Of a stretch of 64,000 bases of DNA, positions 34,913 through 44,953 are shown one piece after another. Origin of the DNA: an uncultured Altererythrobacter sp. (GTDB taxonomy: Bacteria > Pseudomonadota > Alphaproteobacteria > Sphingomonadales > Sphingomonadaceae). Numbering within the stretch: the stretch's first letter is position 1; each line of letters opens with the position of its first letter. The notes under the pieces are model-generated. The model had not been told where the DNA came from. It made no database searches and was given only the letters and a program-made list of their open reading frames with translations. The stretch spans positions 1-64,000 of the forward strand of contig CAMPIX010000004.1 of assembly GCA_946886565.1 (NCBI GenBank), given 5' to 3'. The position numbers and the translations under genes were made by a program.

Positions 34913-36198
34913 ACCGCGAAACCCCGCCGCTTCCGGCGCGTTCTCCGGTCATGAGGCGCGCTTCGCTCCCTCCTGATCGTGCGCGCCGCATGCGCATGAC
35001 CGCGACTGCCATGCTCGTGTTCATGGCGGGCGTGTTCCTGTTCTCGCGCCAGTATCTCGAACTCCATCCCGTGTGGGGCTACGTCCATGCCTTCGCCGAA
35101 GCGGCGATGGTCGGCGGGCTGGCGGACTGGTTCGCGGTGACCGCGCTGTTCCGCCATCCGCTGGGGGTGCCGATCCCGCACACCGCAATCATTCCCGAAA
35201 ACAAGGACCGCATCGCCGACACCATGGCGCAGTTCCTGCGCGACAACTTCCTTACGCCCGCGGTGGTCGCGAGGCGGATGCAGACCATGAACCTCGCGCG
35301 CGCGGTCGGCGATTTCCTCGTCAAGCCTGGGGAGGGTGCGCAGTCGCGGCTTGGCGCGGGCGCGGCCGAGCTGTTCGCCGGAGTGCTCGAATCGCTCGAT
35401 CCCGAGCGGCTCGGCGGGCAAGTGCGCGCCGGGCTCAAGCACCAGCTCGAGAAGCTCGAGGTCGCGCCGCTGCTCGGCCAGATGCTCGGCGCGGCGATTG
35501 CCGACAAGCGCCACCTGCCGCTGATCGACAGCATCATCCGCTGGGCCGGGCTGACGCTCGAGGACAACGAGCCGATGGTGCGCGCGATGATCCACGAACG
35601 CGCCAACGCGCTGCTGCGCTGGACCGGGCTCGACGAGCGGCTCGCCAATTCGGTGCTCGATGGGCTCTACAAGCTGCTCGCCGAAGTGCTGGTCGATCCG
35701 CAGCATCCGCTGCGCGGCAAGATCGAAGAGGGGCTGGAGAAGCTCGCCCACGATCTCCAGCACGATCCCGAGACGCGCGCCAAGGTGGAGCGGATGAAGC
35801 GCGAGCTGCTCGACAACCCGGCCGTCGCCGACTGGTGGCAGGGCGTATGGGAGCGGATGCGCACCGGGCTGATCGGCATGGCGCGCGATCCCGATTCGAC
35901 GCTCGACGGCTGGCTGGGTTCAACCCTGGCCGAACTCGGCGCCGCGCTGCGCGACGATCCGCGGCTGCAGATGCAGGTCAACCGCTTCGCGCGCCGCACC
36001 GCGGTCGGCGTCGCGACCCGCTACGGCGGGCAGATCGTCCAGCTCGTGTCCGAAACGGTGCGCCGGTGGGATGCGCGCACGATCACCGACCGCCTCGAAA
36101 ACGCCGTCGGCCGCGACCTGCAGTTCATCCGCATCAACGGTACGCTGGTCGGCGGACTGGTCGGCGTGACCATCCATGCGGTGGACGGGTTGCTGTAA
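34909..36198 (+). CDS. DUF445 family membrane-associated protein
   Basis: A 429-residue protein. A helix (about 26-42) is followed by AFAEAAMVGGLADWFAVTALFRHPLG and IIPENKDRIADTMAQFLRDNF, the conserved N-terminal block of DUF445 proteins. Long amphipathic helices fill the rest, and a final hydrophobic segment (INGTLVGGLVGVTIHAVDGL) suggests a second membrane anchor. The function is unknown. A GTG start at 34909 overlaps the pump gene stop by 4 nt, and an ATG at 34951 is an alternative. The overlap suggests expression with the RND genes, though a shared role is unproven. It ends 9 nt from the convergent SLC13 gene. Confidence 0.92.
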   Translation: MNRETPPLPARSPVMRRASLPPDRARRMRMTATAMLVFMAGVFLFSRQYLELHPVWGYVHAFAEAAMVGGLADWFAVTALFRHPLGVPIPHTAIIPENKDRIADTMAQFLRDNFLTPAVVARRMQTMNLARAVGDFLVKPGEGAQSRLGAGAAELFAGVLESLDPERLGGQVRAGLKHQLEKLEVAPLLGQMLGAAIADKRHLPLIDSIIRWAGLTLEDNEPMVRAMIHERANALLRWTGLDERLANSVLDGLYKLLAEVLVDPQHPLRGKIEEGLEKLAHDLQHDPETRAKVERMKRELLDNPAVADWWQGVWERMRTGLIGMARDPDSTLDGWLGSTLAELGAALRDDPRLQMQVNRFARRTAVGVATRYGGQIVQLVSETVRRWDARTITDRLENAVGRDLQFIRINGTLVGGLVGVTIHAVDGLL

Positions 36199-36207
36199 AT
36201 CGCCGTT

Positions 36208-37518
36208 TCAGAACGGGAAGAACATCCGGATCGCGGCAATCGCGGCCACGCAGGTGACGATGTTCAGCGGCAGGCCCACCCGCACGAAGTCCATGTAGCG
36301 ATAGCCCCCCATCTGGTAGACAATCACGTTGGTCTGATATCCGAACGGGGTCGCGAACGCGAGGCTGCCCGCCATCATCACCGCGACCAGAAACGGCCGC
36401 GGGCTCACGCCGAGGCTCTCCGCCAGCGCGACCGCCACCGGGGTGACGAGCACCGCGACCGTGGCGTTCGAGAGCAGCTCGGTGAGGATCAGGGTCGCCA
36501 CGTAGAGCACGATCAGCGCAACCAGCGGGCTGAGCCCGTCGACCGTCTCGATCAGCAGCTGCGAGGCTTCGGCGGCGAGACCGCTCTCCTCCATCGCGAT
36601 GCCGATCACCACCATGCCCGCGATCAGGATAAGGATTTCGGCCTTGAGGCCGCTGTAGGCCTCGTCGGCGGTGATCACGCGCAGCAGGATCAGCAGGACC
36701 GCGCCGGCGAATGCGGTCGCTGCGATCGGCGCGACGTTGATCGTGGCGAGTGCCACCGCGCCCACGAACACCGCCATCGCGATCGCGGCCTTGGCTGGGG
36801 CGAACGGACGGGGCTCGGTGAACAGGTCGGCGTCGCCCACTTGCGCGCCGCCCATCTCGAGTTGGCCCGGAAGCGGCGGCCGCTCGGCTCCCTCTGCCTT
36901 TTCCTCATGGTAACGCAGCAGTCTGCCGCTCACCAGGAAGAGATAGAGACCGCCCGCGATGGCGACGATGATCCCGACCGGTGCGACTTCGAAAATGCCG
37001 AAGCTCGGCTGGCCCGACACCCGCGCCATGTCGTTCACCAGCAGGTTGGTCGAGGTGCCGATCAGCGTGCAGCATCCGCCGAGCACCGTGATATACGACA
37101 GCGGCATCAGGTAGCGCTTGGGCGACAGCTTGAGCTTTAGCGCGACATCGCGCACCACCGGCGCGCTCAGCACCACGATCGGAGTGTTGTTTAGGAACGC
37201 GGAGGTCGCACCGCACAGAACCATCAGCAGCCACATGCCCGCCGATCCCATCTTCTGGCACAAGCGCACCGCGCCGACGATCGCGCGGTCGAGCAGCCCC
37301 GAGAGTTCGAGCGCGTAGGCGATGACGAACAACGAGGCGAGCGCGATGATCGCGGGGCTGGCGAAGGCGCTCTGCACCTCGATCGGGCGAACGACGCCGG
37401 TCATCAGCAGAACCGCGGCACCGGTCAGCGCCACTACATCGGCGCGCACCTTGTCCCAGATGAGCGCCGCGACGACCGCGGCGAGGACGAGCAGGGTGAG
37501 GATCTGATCGATCGCCAT
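36208..37518 (-). CDS. SLC13/DASS family anion permease
   Basis: A 436-residue transporter with about 11 hydrophobic segments. Key elements are SAFLNNTPIVVLSAPVV and GGCCTLIGTSTNLLVND, the two helix-hairpin substrate motifs (N-N-T and S-T-N) of the divalent anion/sodium symporter family, and TPFGYQTNVIVYQMGGYRYM near the end. It would take up dicarboxylates, sulfate or phosphate. Many bacterial relatives have an added TrkA-C domain pair between the two halves; here the linker is short (about 205-230) and no such domain is present. Flanked by convergent DUF445 and a divergent unknown gene. Confidence 0.9.
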   Translation of the reverse strand: MAIDQILTLLVLAAVVAALIWDKVRADVVALTGAAVLLMTGVVRPIEVQSAFASPAIIALASLFVIAYALELSGLLDRAIVGAVRLCQKMGSAGMWLLMVLCGATSAFLNNTPIVVLSAPVVRDVALKLKLSPKRYLMPLSYITVLGGCCTLIGTSTNLLVNDMARVSGQPSFGIFEVAPVGIIVAIAGGLYLFLVSGRLLRYHEEKAEGAERPPLPGQLEMGGAQVGDADLFTEPRPFAPAKAAIAMAVFVGAVALATINVAPIAATAFAGAVLLILLRVITADEAYSGLKAEILILIAGMVVIGIAMEESGLAAEASQLLIETVDGLSPLVALIVLYVATLILTELLSNATVAVLVTPVAVALAESLGVSPRPFLVAVMMAGSLAFATPFGYQTNVIVYQMGGYRYMDFVRVGLPLNIVTCVAAIAAIRMFFPF

Positions 37519-37621
37519 CGGACCCTCTGCGTCGAGCCCGCCGCCTTCGCTGTCAACGCCTTAGTCGAAGAAAATCCGATTGGGGTATGGAGCCCGTGCG
37601 CGATTTTGCTATCACTTGGCC

Positions 37622-38482
37622 ATGCAGGAACCCACTCTTCGGGCCAGCCGGCTCGCCATCGCAGGCGGGCTCATCGCGGTGATCGCGGTCGGCGGGGCGG
37701 GGTTTTTCCTCGGTCGCTCCACTGCGCCGGATCGCGAACCGCGGGAACCGGTCGTCGTGGAAACCCCCGCGCCATCGCCGAGCCCGACGCCCGAGCCGAT
37801 CCGGATTCTCGAGCGGGCGGACCTTATCGCACTCGCCGGCGAAGCGACCGAGGCGCTGGTCGCGGGCGAACCTGTTCCCGAAGCCGTCGGCGAGGCGGTC
37901 GACCGGCGTTTCGAGCTCGCGGTGCCGTTCGGCTGCAGCGGACCTGCAGGGGAGGACAGTCTCGCCCCCTTGCGCTGGCGCTATGACGAGGAAGACGAGG
38001 CGCTGCGACTCCACGCGGCAGCGACCAGCTGGTCCGCAGCCGACTGGGGGCTTGCCGATACCGGCGCTATCGAGGCGATCCAGGGCTTCTGGATCGCACG
38101 GCCCTGGTCCTCGACCGGCGAATGCCCGCAGCGCGCGGGCCAGGCGCGGGCCACCGGTATGGAGCCGGTCACTCTGCCGGGGCAGACTCTGGCCGTGGCG
38201 CAGTTCTTCACTGGCGGCAGCCGGCGCGAGGCGCTGCGCGACGGACGTGCGTTCGAATCGGTCAAGCGCGTGCCCATCGACGAATTCAGCGCGCCGCGCG
38301 GCTTCCGGCTGATGCTCTCGGGCCGGATCGACCGCGTACCCGGCGGCGGGCCGGTGCGCTGCATCCAGCCCGCCGGGATCGAGCAACGCCCGATCTGCGT
38401 CGTTGCGGTCACGCTGGACGAAGTGCGGATCGAAAATCCAGCCAGCGGGGAAGTGCTCGCGAGCTGGCCGGTCGGCGGCTGA
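37622..38482 (+). CDS. Single-pass periplasmic-facing protein of unknown function
   Basis: A 286-residue protein. A short cytoplasmic start is followed by one helix (about 12-30, ending GFFLGR), a proline/glutamate-rich linker (PAPSPSPTPEP near 49-60), and a globular domain of about 220 residues containing five Cys (FGCSGPAGED, TGECPQRAG, PVRCIQPAGIEQRPICVVA). The cysteines suggest disulfide bonds in the periplasm. I do not recognise a named family. The ATG at 37622 places the helix properly. It ends 33 nt from the convergent methyltransferase gene. Confidence 0.75.
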   Translation: MQEPTLRASRLAIAGGLIAVIAVGGAGFFLGRSTAPDREPREPVVVETPAPSPSPTPEPIRILERADLIALAGEATEALVAGEPVPEAVGEAVDRRFELAVPFGCSGPAGEDSLAPLRWRYDEEDEALRLHAAATSWSAADWGLADTGAIEAIQGFWIARPWSSTGECPQRAGQARATGMEPVTLPGQTLAVAQFFTGGSRREALRDGRAFESVKRVPIDEFSAPRGFRLMLSGRIDRVPGGGPVRCIQPAGIEQRPICVVAVTLDEVRIENPASGEVLASWPVGG

Positions 38483-38515
38483 CCGCGGCACGCACCTCGG
38501 CCTTCCTCAGCGCTG

Positions 38516-39211
38516 TTAGGCCGGAGCTTCTCCGCCCCATGGCGTCTCGATGATCTTGATCGCCATTTCGCGATAGTAGCCGGCGGCCGATCCGATCACC
38601 TCATACTTTATGCCCCAGCCCGATTCCCAATCGCGTACCGCGCGGTAGACATGCAGGGGCTGCGCAAAGTCATCGAACAAAATGACATCGCCAGGCCGCA
38701 GCAGCTTCGCGAACTCGGCCAGGACGAAGAGCGTGGACGAATAGAGATCGGCATCGAGGTGGATTACCATCTGCCTACGGCGCTCGAAGTCAGCCAGAAA
38801 GGGCGGCAGGGTATCGGTGAACCAGCCCTTCACCATCTGCGCCCGCCGGTCGTCGAACTGTGGAATGTTGGTGGCGAAGTGGCCTTTTTTCATGGGATTG
38901 AAGGCCAGATCCCATTCTTCCGGGAGGCCTTCAAAGCTGTCGAAGCCGTAGAACCGGCTGCCGCTTTCCTGATGCAGTTCAAGCCATAATCCAAACGTCT
39001 TGCCGTTGAAGACGCCGAACTCCAAATAATCGATTTCGTGCTTGATATGCTCGCGCTCTATCAACTGAAAGAGGTCGAGCTTTTCCGGCAGGCGCGGCTT
39101 GTTCTCCGCGTTGTCCTTCAACCAGCGCGACATCGGAGCATTGCGGTTCGTCATATCGATCAGGCGCGAATACCGCGGCCAGATCACTGCCATCAACTCT
39201 CGCTTGTTCAA
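38516..39211 (-). CDS. TylF/macrocin O-methyltransferase-like class I SAM methyltransferase
   Basis: A 231-residue protein. YLEFGVFNGKTFGLWLEL is the SAM-binding motif I of the TylF/CalS11 group, followed by FYGFDSFEGLPEEW (motif for the ribose and acid pair), MVIHLDADLYSSTLFVL and VILFDDFAQPLHV. Members O-methylate sugars or phenolics in natural product and envelope glycan pathways. Codon use here is less GC-biased than in neighbours, consistent with horizontal acquisition. It stands alone, far from the exopolysaccharide locus. The stretch 39212-39392 upstream contains no gene that I can support. Confidence 0.87.
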   Translation of the reverse strand: MNKRELMAVIWPRYSRLIDMTNRNAPMSRWLKDNAENKPRLPEKLDLFQLIEREHIKHEIDYLEFGVFNGKTFGLWLELHQESGSRFYGFDSFEGLPEEWDLAFNPMKKGHFATNIPQFDDRRAQMVKGWFTDTLPPFLADFERRRQMVIHLDADLYSSTLFVLAEFAKLLRPGDVILFDDFAQPLHVYRAVRDWESGWGIKYEVIGSAAGYYREMAIKIIETPWGGEAPA

Positions 39212-39392
39212 GAAACGCTCCTCTCGATTTCGGTCGACGAGAATAGACGAGTTTCTCGTGATTCAGCGCGGATCTGAGTTTCTCGGTACGGTAGCGGCAC
39301 TCTTGCTCGCGCCGAACCTACGTATCGAGGTTGAATTGATCCGCAACCCTCTAAGCAGCGGCAGTCCGATCCCCGTAATCGAAAGTGAAGGA

Positions 39393-40322
39393 CTACAGCT
39401 TCTCGGTCAGCTCCGGTACGACCTTGAACAGATCGCCGACGAGGCCGATGTCGGCGACCTGGAAGATCGGGGCGTCCTCGTCCTTGTTGATGGCGATGAT
39501 GGTCTTGGAATCCTTCATGCCCGCAAGGTGCTGGATCGCGCCCGAGATGCCGATCGCGATATAGACTTCGGGCGCGACGATCTTGCCCGTCTGGCCGACC
39601 TGGTAGTCGTTGGGCACGTAGCCCGCGTCGACCGCCGCGCGGCTCGCGCCGACGCCCGCACCGAGCTTGTCGGCGAGCGGCATGATGATGCTCTCGAATG
39701 TCTCGCCGTCCTTCAGCGCGCGGCCGCCCGAGACGATGACCTTGGCGCTGGTCAGCTCGGGGCGCTCGCTCTTGGCGAGTTCCTGGCCGATGAAGCTGCT
39801 GGTGCCCGCGTCGCCGTCACCCGACACGGCTTCCACGGTGCCATTGCCACCCTCGCTAGCCGCCTTGTCGAACGCGGTGCCGCGCACGGTGATGACCAGC
39901 TTGGGATCGGAGCTCTCGACCGTCGCGATGGCGTTACCGGCGTAGATCGGGCGGGTGAAGGTCTTGTCGCCCTCCACGCTCATGATCTCGGAGATCTGCA
40001 TCACGTCGAGCAGCGCGGCGACGCGCGGGGCGACGTTCTTGCCGGTGGTGGTCGCGGGCGCGAGGAAGGCGTCGTGCGTCTCCATCAGCTTGGCAGCGAG
40101 CGGCGCGACGTTTTCGGCCAACTGGTGCTCATAGGCGGGATCGTCGGCGAGGTGGACCTTGCCCACGCCTTCGATCTTCGCCGCTTCATCGGCGACCGCC
40201 GCGCAGCCGCTGCCCGCAACGAGCAGGTGCACTTCGCCGAGCTTGGCGGCGGCGGTGACGGTGGAGAGCGTGGCGTCCTTCACCGAAGCATTGTCGTGTT
40301 CGACCAGAACGAGCGTTTTCAT
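39393..40322 (-). CDS. etfA: Electron transfer flavoprotein alpha subunit
   Basis: A 309-residue protein. The N-terminal ETF domain starts [19 protein letters not shown], and the C-terminal FAD domain reads [42 protein letters not shown] and [20 protein letters not shown]. With EtfB it accepts electrons from acyl-CoA dehydrogenases and passes them to ETF-quinone oxidoreductase. It lies downstream of etfB on the same strand, separated by 125 nt that is mostly a palindromic repeat, so the RNA between the two would form a long hairpin. Confidence 0.97.
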   Translation of the reverse strand: MKTLVLVEHDNASVKDATLSTVTAAAKLGEVHLLVAGSGCAAVADEAAKIEGVGKVHLADDPAYEHQLAENVAPLAAKLMETHDAFLAPATTTGKNVAPRVAALLDVMQISEIMSVEGDKTFTRPIYAGNAIATVESSDPKLVITVRGTAFDKAASEGGNGTVEAVSGDGDAGTSSFIGQELAKSERPELTSAKVIVSGGRALKDGETFESIIMPLADKLGAGVGASRAAVDAGYVPNDYQVGQTGKIVAPEVYIAIGISGAIQHLAGMKDSKTIIAINKDEDAPIFQVADIGLVGDLFKVVPELTEKL

Positions 40323-40338
40323 CTATCCAACCTCTAAG

Positions 40339-40430
40339 TCCGTTCGCCCTGAGCTTGTCGAAGGGCCGTACTTCCTTTCACCCGCGCGCCCGAAGAAGGA
40401 CGGTGCTTCGACAAGCTCAGCACGAACGGA
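40339..40430. repeat. 92-bp inverted repeat between etfB and etfA (family 1)
   Basis: Arms 40339-40368 and 40401-40430 match at 26 of 30 positions; the key half is CTGAGCTTGTCGAAG. The 32-nt loop ends GAAGAAGGA, similar to the loops of the copies in ileS and before purK. It forms a stable hairpin in the etfB-etfA mRNA and may attenuate etfA or protect upstream RNA. Confidence 0.93.
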
Positions 40431-40447
40431 TGTGGTTCGGTGTTTCC

Positions 40448-41194
40448 TCAGGCGATGCCCAGCGCCTTGATCTTGGCGACCAGCTCGTCGACGTCGGCGA
40501 CCTTCACGCCCGCCTGGCGCACCGGCGGCTCGGCGACCTTGAGCGTCTTCAGCCGCGGCGCGGTATCGACGCCGTAGTCGGCCGGGCTCTTGGTTTCGAG
40601 CGGCTTGGACTTGGCCTTCATGATGTTGGGCAGCGAGGCGTAGCGCGGCTCGTTGAGGCGCAGGTCGGTGGTGACGATCGCGGGAAGCGTGAGCTTCACG
40701 GTCTCGAGCCCGCCGTCGATCTCGCGCTTCACGGTGACGCTCTCGCCATCGAGCTCGACGGTGTTGGCGAAGGTGCCCTGCGGGCGCCCGGTGAGCGCGG
40801 CGAGCATCTGGCCGGTCTGGTTCGAATCGTCGTCGATCGCCTGCTTGCCGAGGATCACCAGCCCCGGCTGCTCGGCCTCGTAGATCGCCTTGAGGATCTT
40901 GGCGACAGCCAGCGGCTCGACCTCGTCGTCGGTCTGGACCAGGATCGCGCGATCGGCGCCCATCGCGAGCGCGGTGCGCAGCGTCTCGGTCGCCTTGGCC
41001 GGGCCGATCGACACCGCGATCACTTCCTCGGCCTTGCCCGATTCCTTGATCCGCAGCGCTTCTTCCACCGCGATCTCGTCGAACGGGTTCATGCTCATCT
41101 TGACGTTGGCCAGGTCGACCCCGGAGCCGTCGGCCTTGACGCGCGGCTTCACGTTGTAGTCGATCACCCGCTTCACGGGCACGAGGATCTTCAT
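40448..41194 (-). CDS. etfB: Electron transfer flavoprotein beta subunit
   Basis: A 248-residue protein with the EtfB signature: [20 protein letters not shown] at the start, [40 protein letters not shown] and [20 protein letters not shown]. It binds AMP and forms the flavoprotein heterodimer with EtfA. It is the first gene of the pair; a palindrome with TTACGTAA core lies 40-62 nt upstream of its start and may be an operator. Confidence 0.97.
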   Translation of the reverse strand: MKILVPVKRVIDYNVKPRVKADGSGVDLANVKMSMNPFDEIAVEEALRIKESGKAEEVIAVSIGPAKATETLRTALAMGADRAILVQTDDEVEPLAVAKILKAIYEAEQPGLVILGKQAIDDDSNQTGQMLAALTGRPQGTFANTVELDGESVTVKREIDGGLETVKLTLPAIVTTDLRLNEPRYASLPNIMKAKSKPLETKSPADYGVDTAPRLKTLKVAEPPVRQAGVKVADVDELVAKIKALGIA

Positions 41195-41233
41195 GGGTGG
41201 TCCTTCCTCTCGAATTGCGTGGCGTTCGCCTAA

Positions 41234-41256
41234 CTTGCGTTTACGTAAGCGTCAAG
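41234..41256 (-). promoter_or_regulatory. Candidate operator/promoter of etfBA with TTACGTAA core
   Basis: The palindromic stretch CTTGCG-TTTACGTAAG-CGTCAAG surrounds a perfect TTACGTAA (41241-41248). On the minus strand TTGACG at 41255-41250 could be a -35 with a weak TAGGCG 17 nt downstream, so the operator would lie in the spacer, the position used by MerR-family activators. LiuR-type MerR regulators of branched-chain amino acid and fatty acid catabolism bind similar TTTACGTAAA-like sites and often control etf genes. The regulator is not encoded here. Confidence 0.45.
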
Positions 41257-41401
41257 TGACGGGGACTCGCTCTCGCAGGTCCAAACTGCGCGCCATCCCT
41301 CGCGTTCCGCGTTCGCGGGGTCAAGCGGAGATCGCGCGGCGGCGCTTTACCGGCGTGCGCGCCGCGGGTATTTTCGGAGCGCCCGCGAGGAGGGGGCCGT
41401 C

Positions 41402-41905
41402 ATGCGCTCAGTTGCATTCGTGCTTGCCCTGGCGCTCGCCGCGCCCCTCGCCGCGCAGGAAACCCGCGTCGCGCCCGCAGGCCACATGCCGCCGCCCGCC
41501 ACGATCGAACAGGCTGGCTGGCTGGTGGGCGACTGGGTCGGCACGGGGATCGACGGGGCCGAGGCCGCGGAAAGCTGGCTCCCGCCTTCCGGCGACACGA
41601 TGGTCGGCCTGTTCGTGCAGGAAAAGCCCGACGGCGCTCTGATGTTCACCGAGCACATGTACCTGGCGGAGGAGGAGGGCAGCCTCGTCCTCAAGCTCAA
41701 GCACTTCAACCCCGACCTCACCGGGTGGGAGGAGAAGGACGGCATGGTCCGCTTCCGCCTGCTCTCAATCGAGCCTTGCGCGGCCTTTTTCTCCAGCCTC
41801 ACCTATCGCTGTGAGGGTGAGGACGGCTTGCTGGTCGCAGTGCGAATGAAGAGCGAGGGCGACGCGATCGAGGAACTGGTGTTCCGCTTCCAGCGCCGCC
41901 CCTAG
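41402..41905 (+). CDS. Exported DUF6265-like protein
   Basis: A 167-residue protein with a signal peptide (residues 1-20, cleavage near LAAQE). The mature part has [20 protein letters not shown], an opening typical of DUF6265, then [32 protein letters not shown] and a final FRFQRRP strand. Such proteins look like small lipocalin-like beta-barrels; the function is not established. Two Cys (SIEPCAAFF and YRCEG) could form a disulfide. It sits between etfB (divergent) and sucC (convergent, 9 nt apart). Confidence 0.8.
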   Translation: MRSVAFVLALALAAPLAAQETRVAPAGHMPPPATIEQAGWLVGDWVGTGIDGAEAAESWLPPSGDTMVGLFVQEKPDGALMFTEHMYLAEEEGSLVLKLKHFNPDLTGWEEKDGMVRFRLLSIEPCAAFFSSLTYRCEGEDGLLVAVRMKSEGDAIEELVFRFQRRP

Positions 41906-41914
41906 CGTGGGCGA

Positions 41915-43114
<1,200 letters not shown>

Positions 43115-43229
43115 GGGGGCTGTTCCGCTGTCTGTGACTGTCCGTACCGGCGGCGCCGGTTTGCGCGGGGCCTAAGCATGGATTGCCGCGCTTGAAAAGT
43201 CTCGCGTCCGCTTCCACTGCTGGTCGCGA

Positions 43230-44012
43230 GTGATCGATCGTTCCCGCCTCGAAGACATCGTCCGCGAAGCCGCGCGCATCGCGCTCGCCGCCTGGCCGGG
43301 TGCGGGCCATGCGGTGGAGACGTGGGAGAAGACGCCGGGCAACCCGGTCTGCGCTGCCGATCTCGCGGTGGACGCCTTCCTGCGGCGCGAGCTCGGCCGG
43401 CTGCTGCCCTCGGCCGGCTGGCTGTCGGAGGAGACGGTCGACGATCCCGCGCGGCTCGCACGCGGGCTGATTTGGCTGGTCGACCCGATCGACGGCACGC
43501 GCGACTTCATCCGCGGGCGCAAGGGTTGGGCGGTCTCGGTAGCGCTGATCAGCGAGGGTCGGCCGCTGATCGGCATGCTGGCCGCGCCCGCGCGCGAGGA
43601 GGACTGGATCGGGGTTTCGGGGCAGGGATCGTGGCGCAACGGCGAGCGGCTCAAGGCCTCGCGCCGCACCGAGTTTCCAGGCGCGCGCGTGCCCGCCGAT
43701 TCGCTGCCGAAGGAGGATCGCGATCTCGAAATGGTCGCCAAGCCCAATTCGATCGCCTTACGCGCGGCGATGGTCGCCGCGGACGAGGCCGATCTGCTCG
43801 CCACGCTGCGCTGGGGGTTCGAGTGGGACATCGCCGCCGCGGCGTTGATAGCGCGCGAGGCGGGGGCCGCGATCAGCGACGCCTTCGGCCATCCGCTCAA
43901 CTACAACAAGCGCGATCCGCGCGCATTCGGTCTGCTGGTCAGCGCGCCCGGCATCCACGCCTGCGCGGTCGAACGGCTCGCCGGCCGCGCTCGAGAGCTG
44001 TCGCGCAAATAG
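43230..44012 (+). CDS. Inositol monophosphatase family phosphatase (CysQ-like)
   Basis: A 260-residue Mg-dependent phosphatase. LIWLVDPIDGTRDFIRG is the metal-binding DPIDGT motif, WDIAAAALIAREAGAAISD is the second conserved block, and LSEET supplies the upstream Glu. The family includes inositol monophosphatases and CysQ (3'(2'),5'-bisphosphate nucleotidase); in alphaproteobacteria proteins of this length are often CysQ-like, but assignment is uncertain. It starts with GTG at 43230, divergent from sucC. It ends at a bidirectional terminator shared with the OmpA-like gene. Confidence 0.88.
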   Translation: MIDRSRLEDIVREAARIALAAWPGAGHAVETWEKTPGNPVCAADLAVDAFLRRELGRLLPSAGWLSEETVDDPARLARGLIWLVDPIDGTRDFIRGRKGWAVSVALISEGRPLIGMLAAPAREEDWIGVSGQGSWRNGERLKASRRTEFPGARVPADSLPKEDRDLEMVAKPNSIALRAAMVAADEADLLATLRWGFEWDIAAAALIAREAGAAISDAFGHPLNYNKRDPRAFGLLVSAPGIHACAVERLAGRARELSRK

Positions 44013-44024
44013 AGGCGCGCAAGG

Positions 44025-44067
44025 AAAAAGGGCCGGCCCGCCGCTTGCTCGTCAGGCCGACCCTTTC
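44025..44067. terminator. Bidirectional terminator between phosphatase and OmpA-like genes
   Basis: AAAAAGGG(C)CGGCC near 44025-44037 pairs with GGCCG(A)CCCTTT near 44055-44066, an imperfect stem with A-rich and T-rich flanks on the respective sides, placed between two convergent stop codons. Confidence 0.65.
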
Positions 44068-44097
44068 TCTCCGCTCGCTGCGGAAGCGGGTAGCGCT

Positions 44098-44787
44098 TTA
44101 CTGATTCTGCGCTGCGTCGATCTCTTCCTGACTGATCGGGATGATCTTGATCTCGACCCGACGGTTGAGACGGCGCCCTTCCTCGGTCGAGTTGTCGGCC
44201 ACCGGCATCGTCTCGCCGAAGCCCTGCCAGCGAATGCGCGCCGAATTGACACCGCGGCTGGTCAGGTAGTTGGCGACCGTCTGGGCGCGGCGTTCCGAGA
44301 GGCCCTGGTTGAACGAATCGGAGCCGGTCGAATCGGTGTGGCCGTACACGTCGATCAGGCTGTTCGGATATTGCTGAAGGCTCGCCGCGACATCGTCGAG
44401 CGTGGCGCGGAAAGTGGGCTTGAGAGTCGCGCTGCCGACATCGAAGGTCACGCCATCGGGCAGGTTGACCAGGATTGCCTCGCCGCCGTCGACCTCGGTC
44501 ACGTCGACGCCCGAGCCGGCGGTCGATTCGCGCAGTTCCTTGATCTGCTGATCCATCTTGTAGCCGACCACGCCGCCGATCGCGCCGCCGCCGACCGCGC
44601 CGATGATGCGCCCGGTCTTGCCGCCGATCAGCCCGCCGAGCAGCGCGCCCGCGGCCGCGCCGCCGATGCCGCCGATCGCGGTGCGCGAAATCTTGCGCTC
44701 GCCGGTGTTGGGATCGGTCACGCACGCCGACACGCTCACCAGCGAAAGCGCGGCGAAGCCGGCGACGAACATTCTCGATTTCTTCAT
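44098..44787 (-). CDS. OmpA-family peptidoglycan-binding lipoprotein with glycine zipper
   Basis: A 229-residue protein with a lipoprotein signal (ending SVSAC). Residues about 35-85 are a glycine zipper (GGIGGAAAGALLGGLIGG, then GAVGGGAIGGVVGYKM) that may insert in or cross a membrane. The C-terminal OmpA domain has GVTFDVGSATLKPTF, DVYGHTDSTGSDSFNQGLSE with the Asp used to hold diaminopimelate, and NRRVEIKI. It likely tethers the outer membrane to peptidoglycan. The ATG at 44787 (MKKSRMF) is chosen for the signal peptide. Similar to the YiaD family. Confidence 0.93.
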   Translation of the reverse strand: MKKSRMFVAGFAALSLVSVSACVTDPNTGERKISRTAIGGIGGAAAGALLGGLIGGKTGRIIGAVGGGAIGGVVGYKMDQQIKELRESTAGSGVDVTEVDGGEAILVNLPDGVTFDVGSATLKPTFRATLDDVAASLQQYPNSLIDVYGHTDSTGSDSFNQGLSERRAQTVANYLTSRGVNSARIRWQGFGETMPVADNSTEEGRRLNRRVEIKIIPISQEEIDAAQNQ

Positions 44788-44953
44788 GGGGATACCCCTC
44801 TCGTTGTGAACCGTTAGCGCCCGTGGGGGCCGGGCGCGCCCACCTGCGCCTCGTTCGCTCAACACGGAAACGGGGCGCCCGTTCCCCGTCGAGTGCGCGG
44901 GGCTCCGTCGTCTCAGGCTGGCGCGGCGTACCAATTGTGCTAGCGACGCAGGC

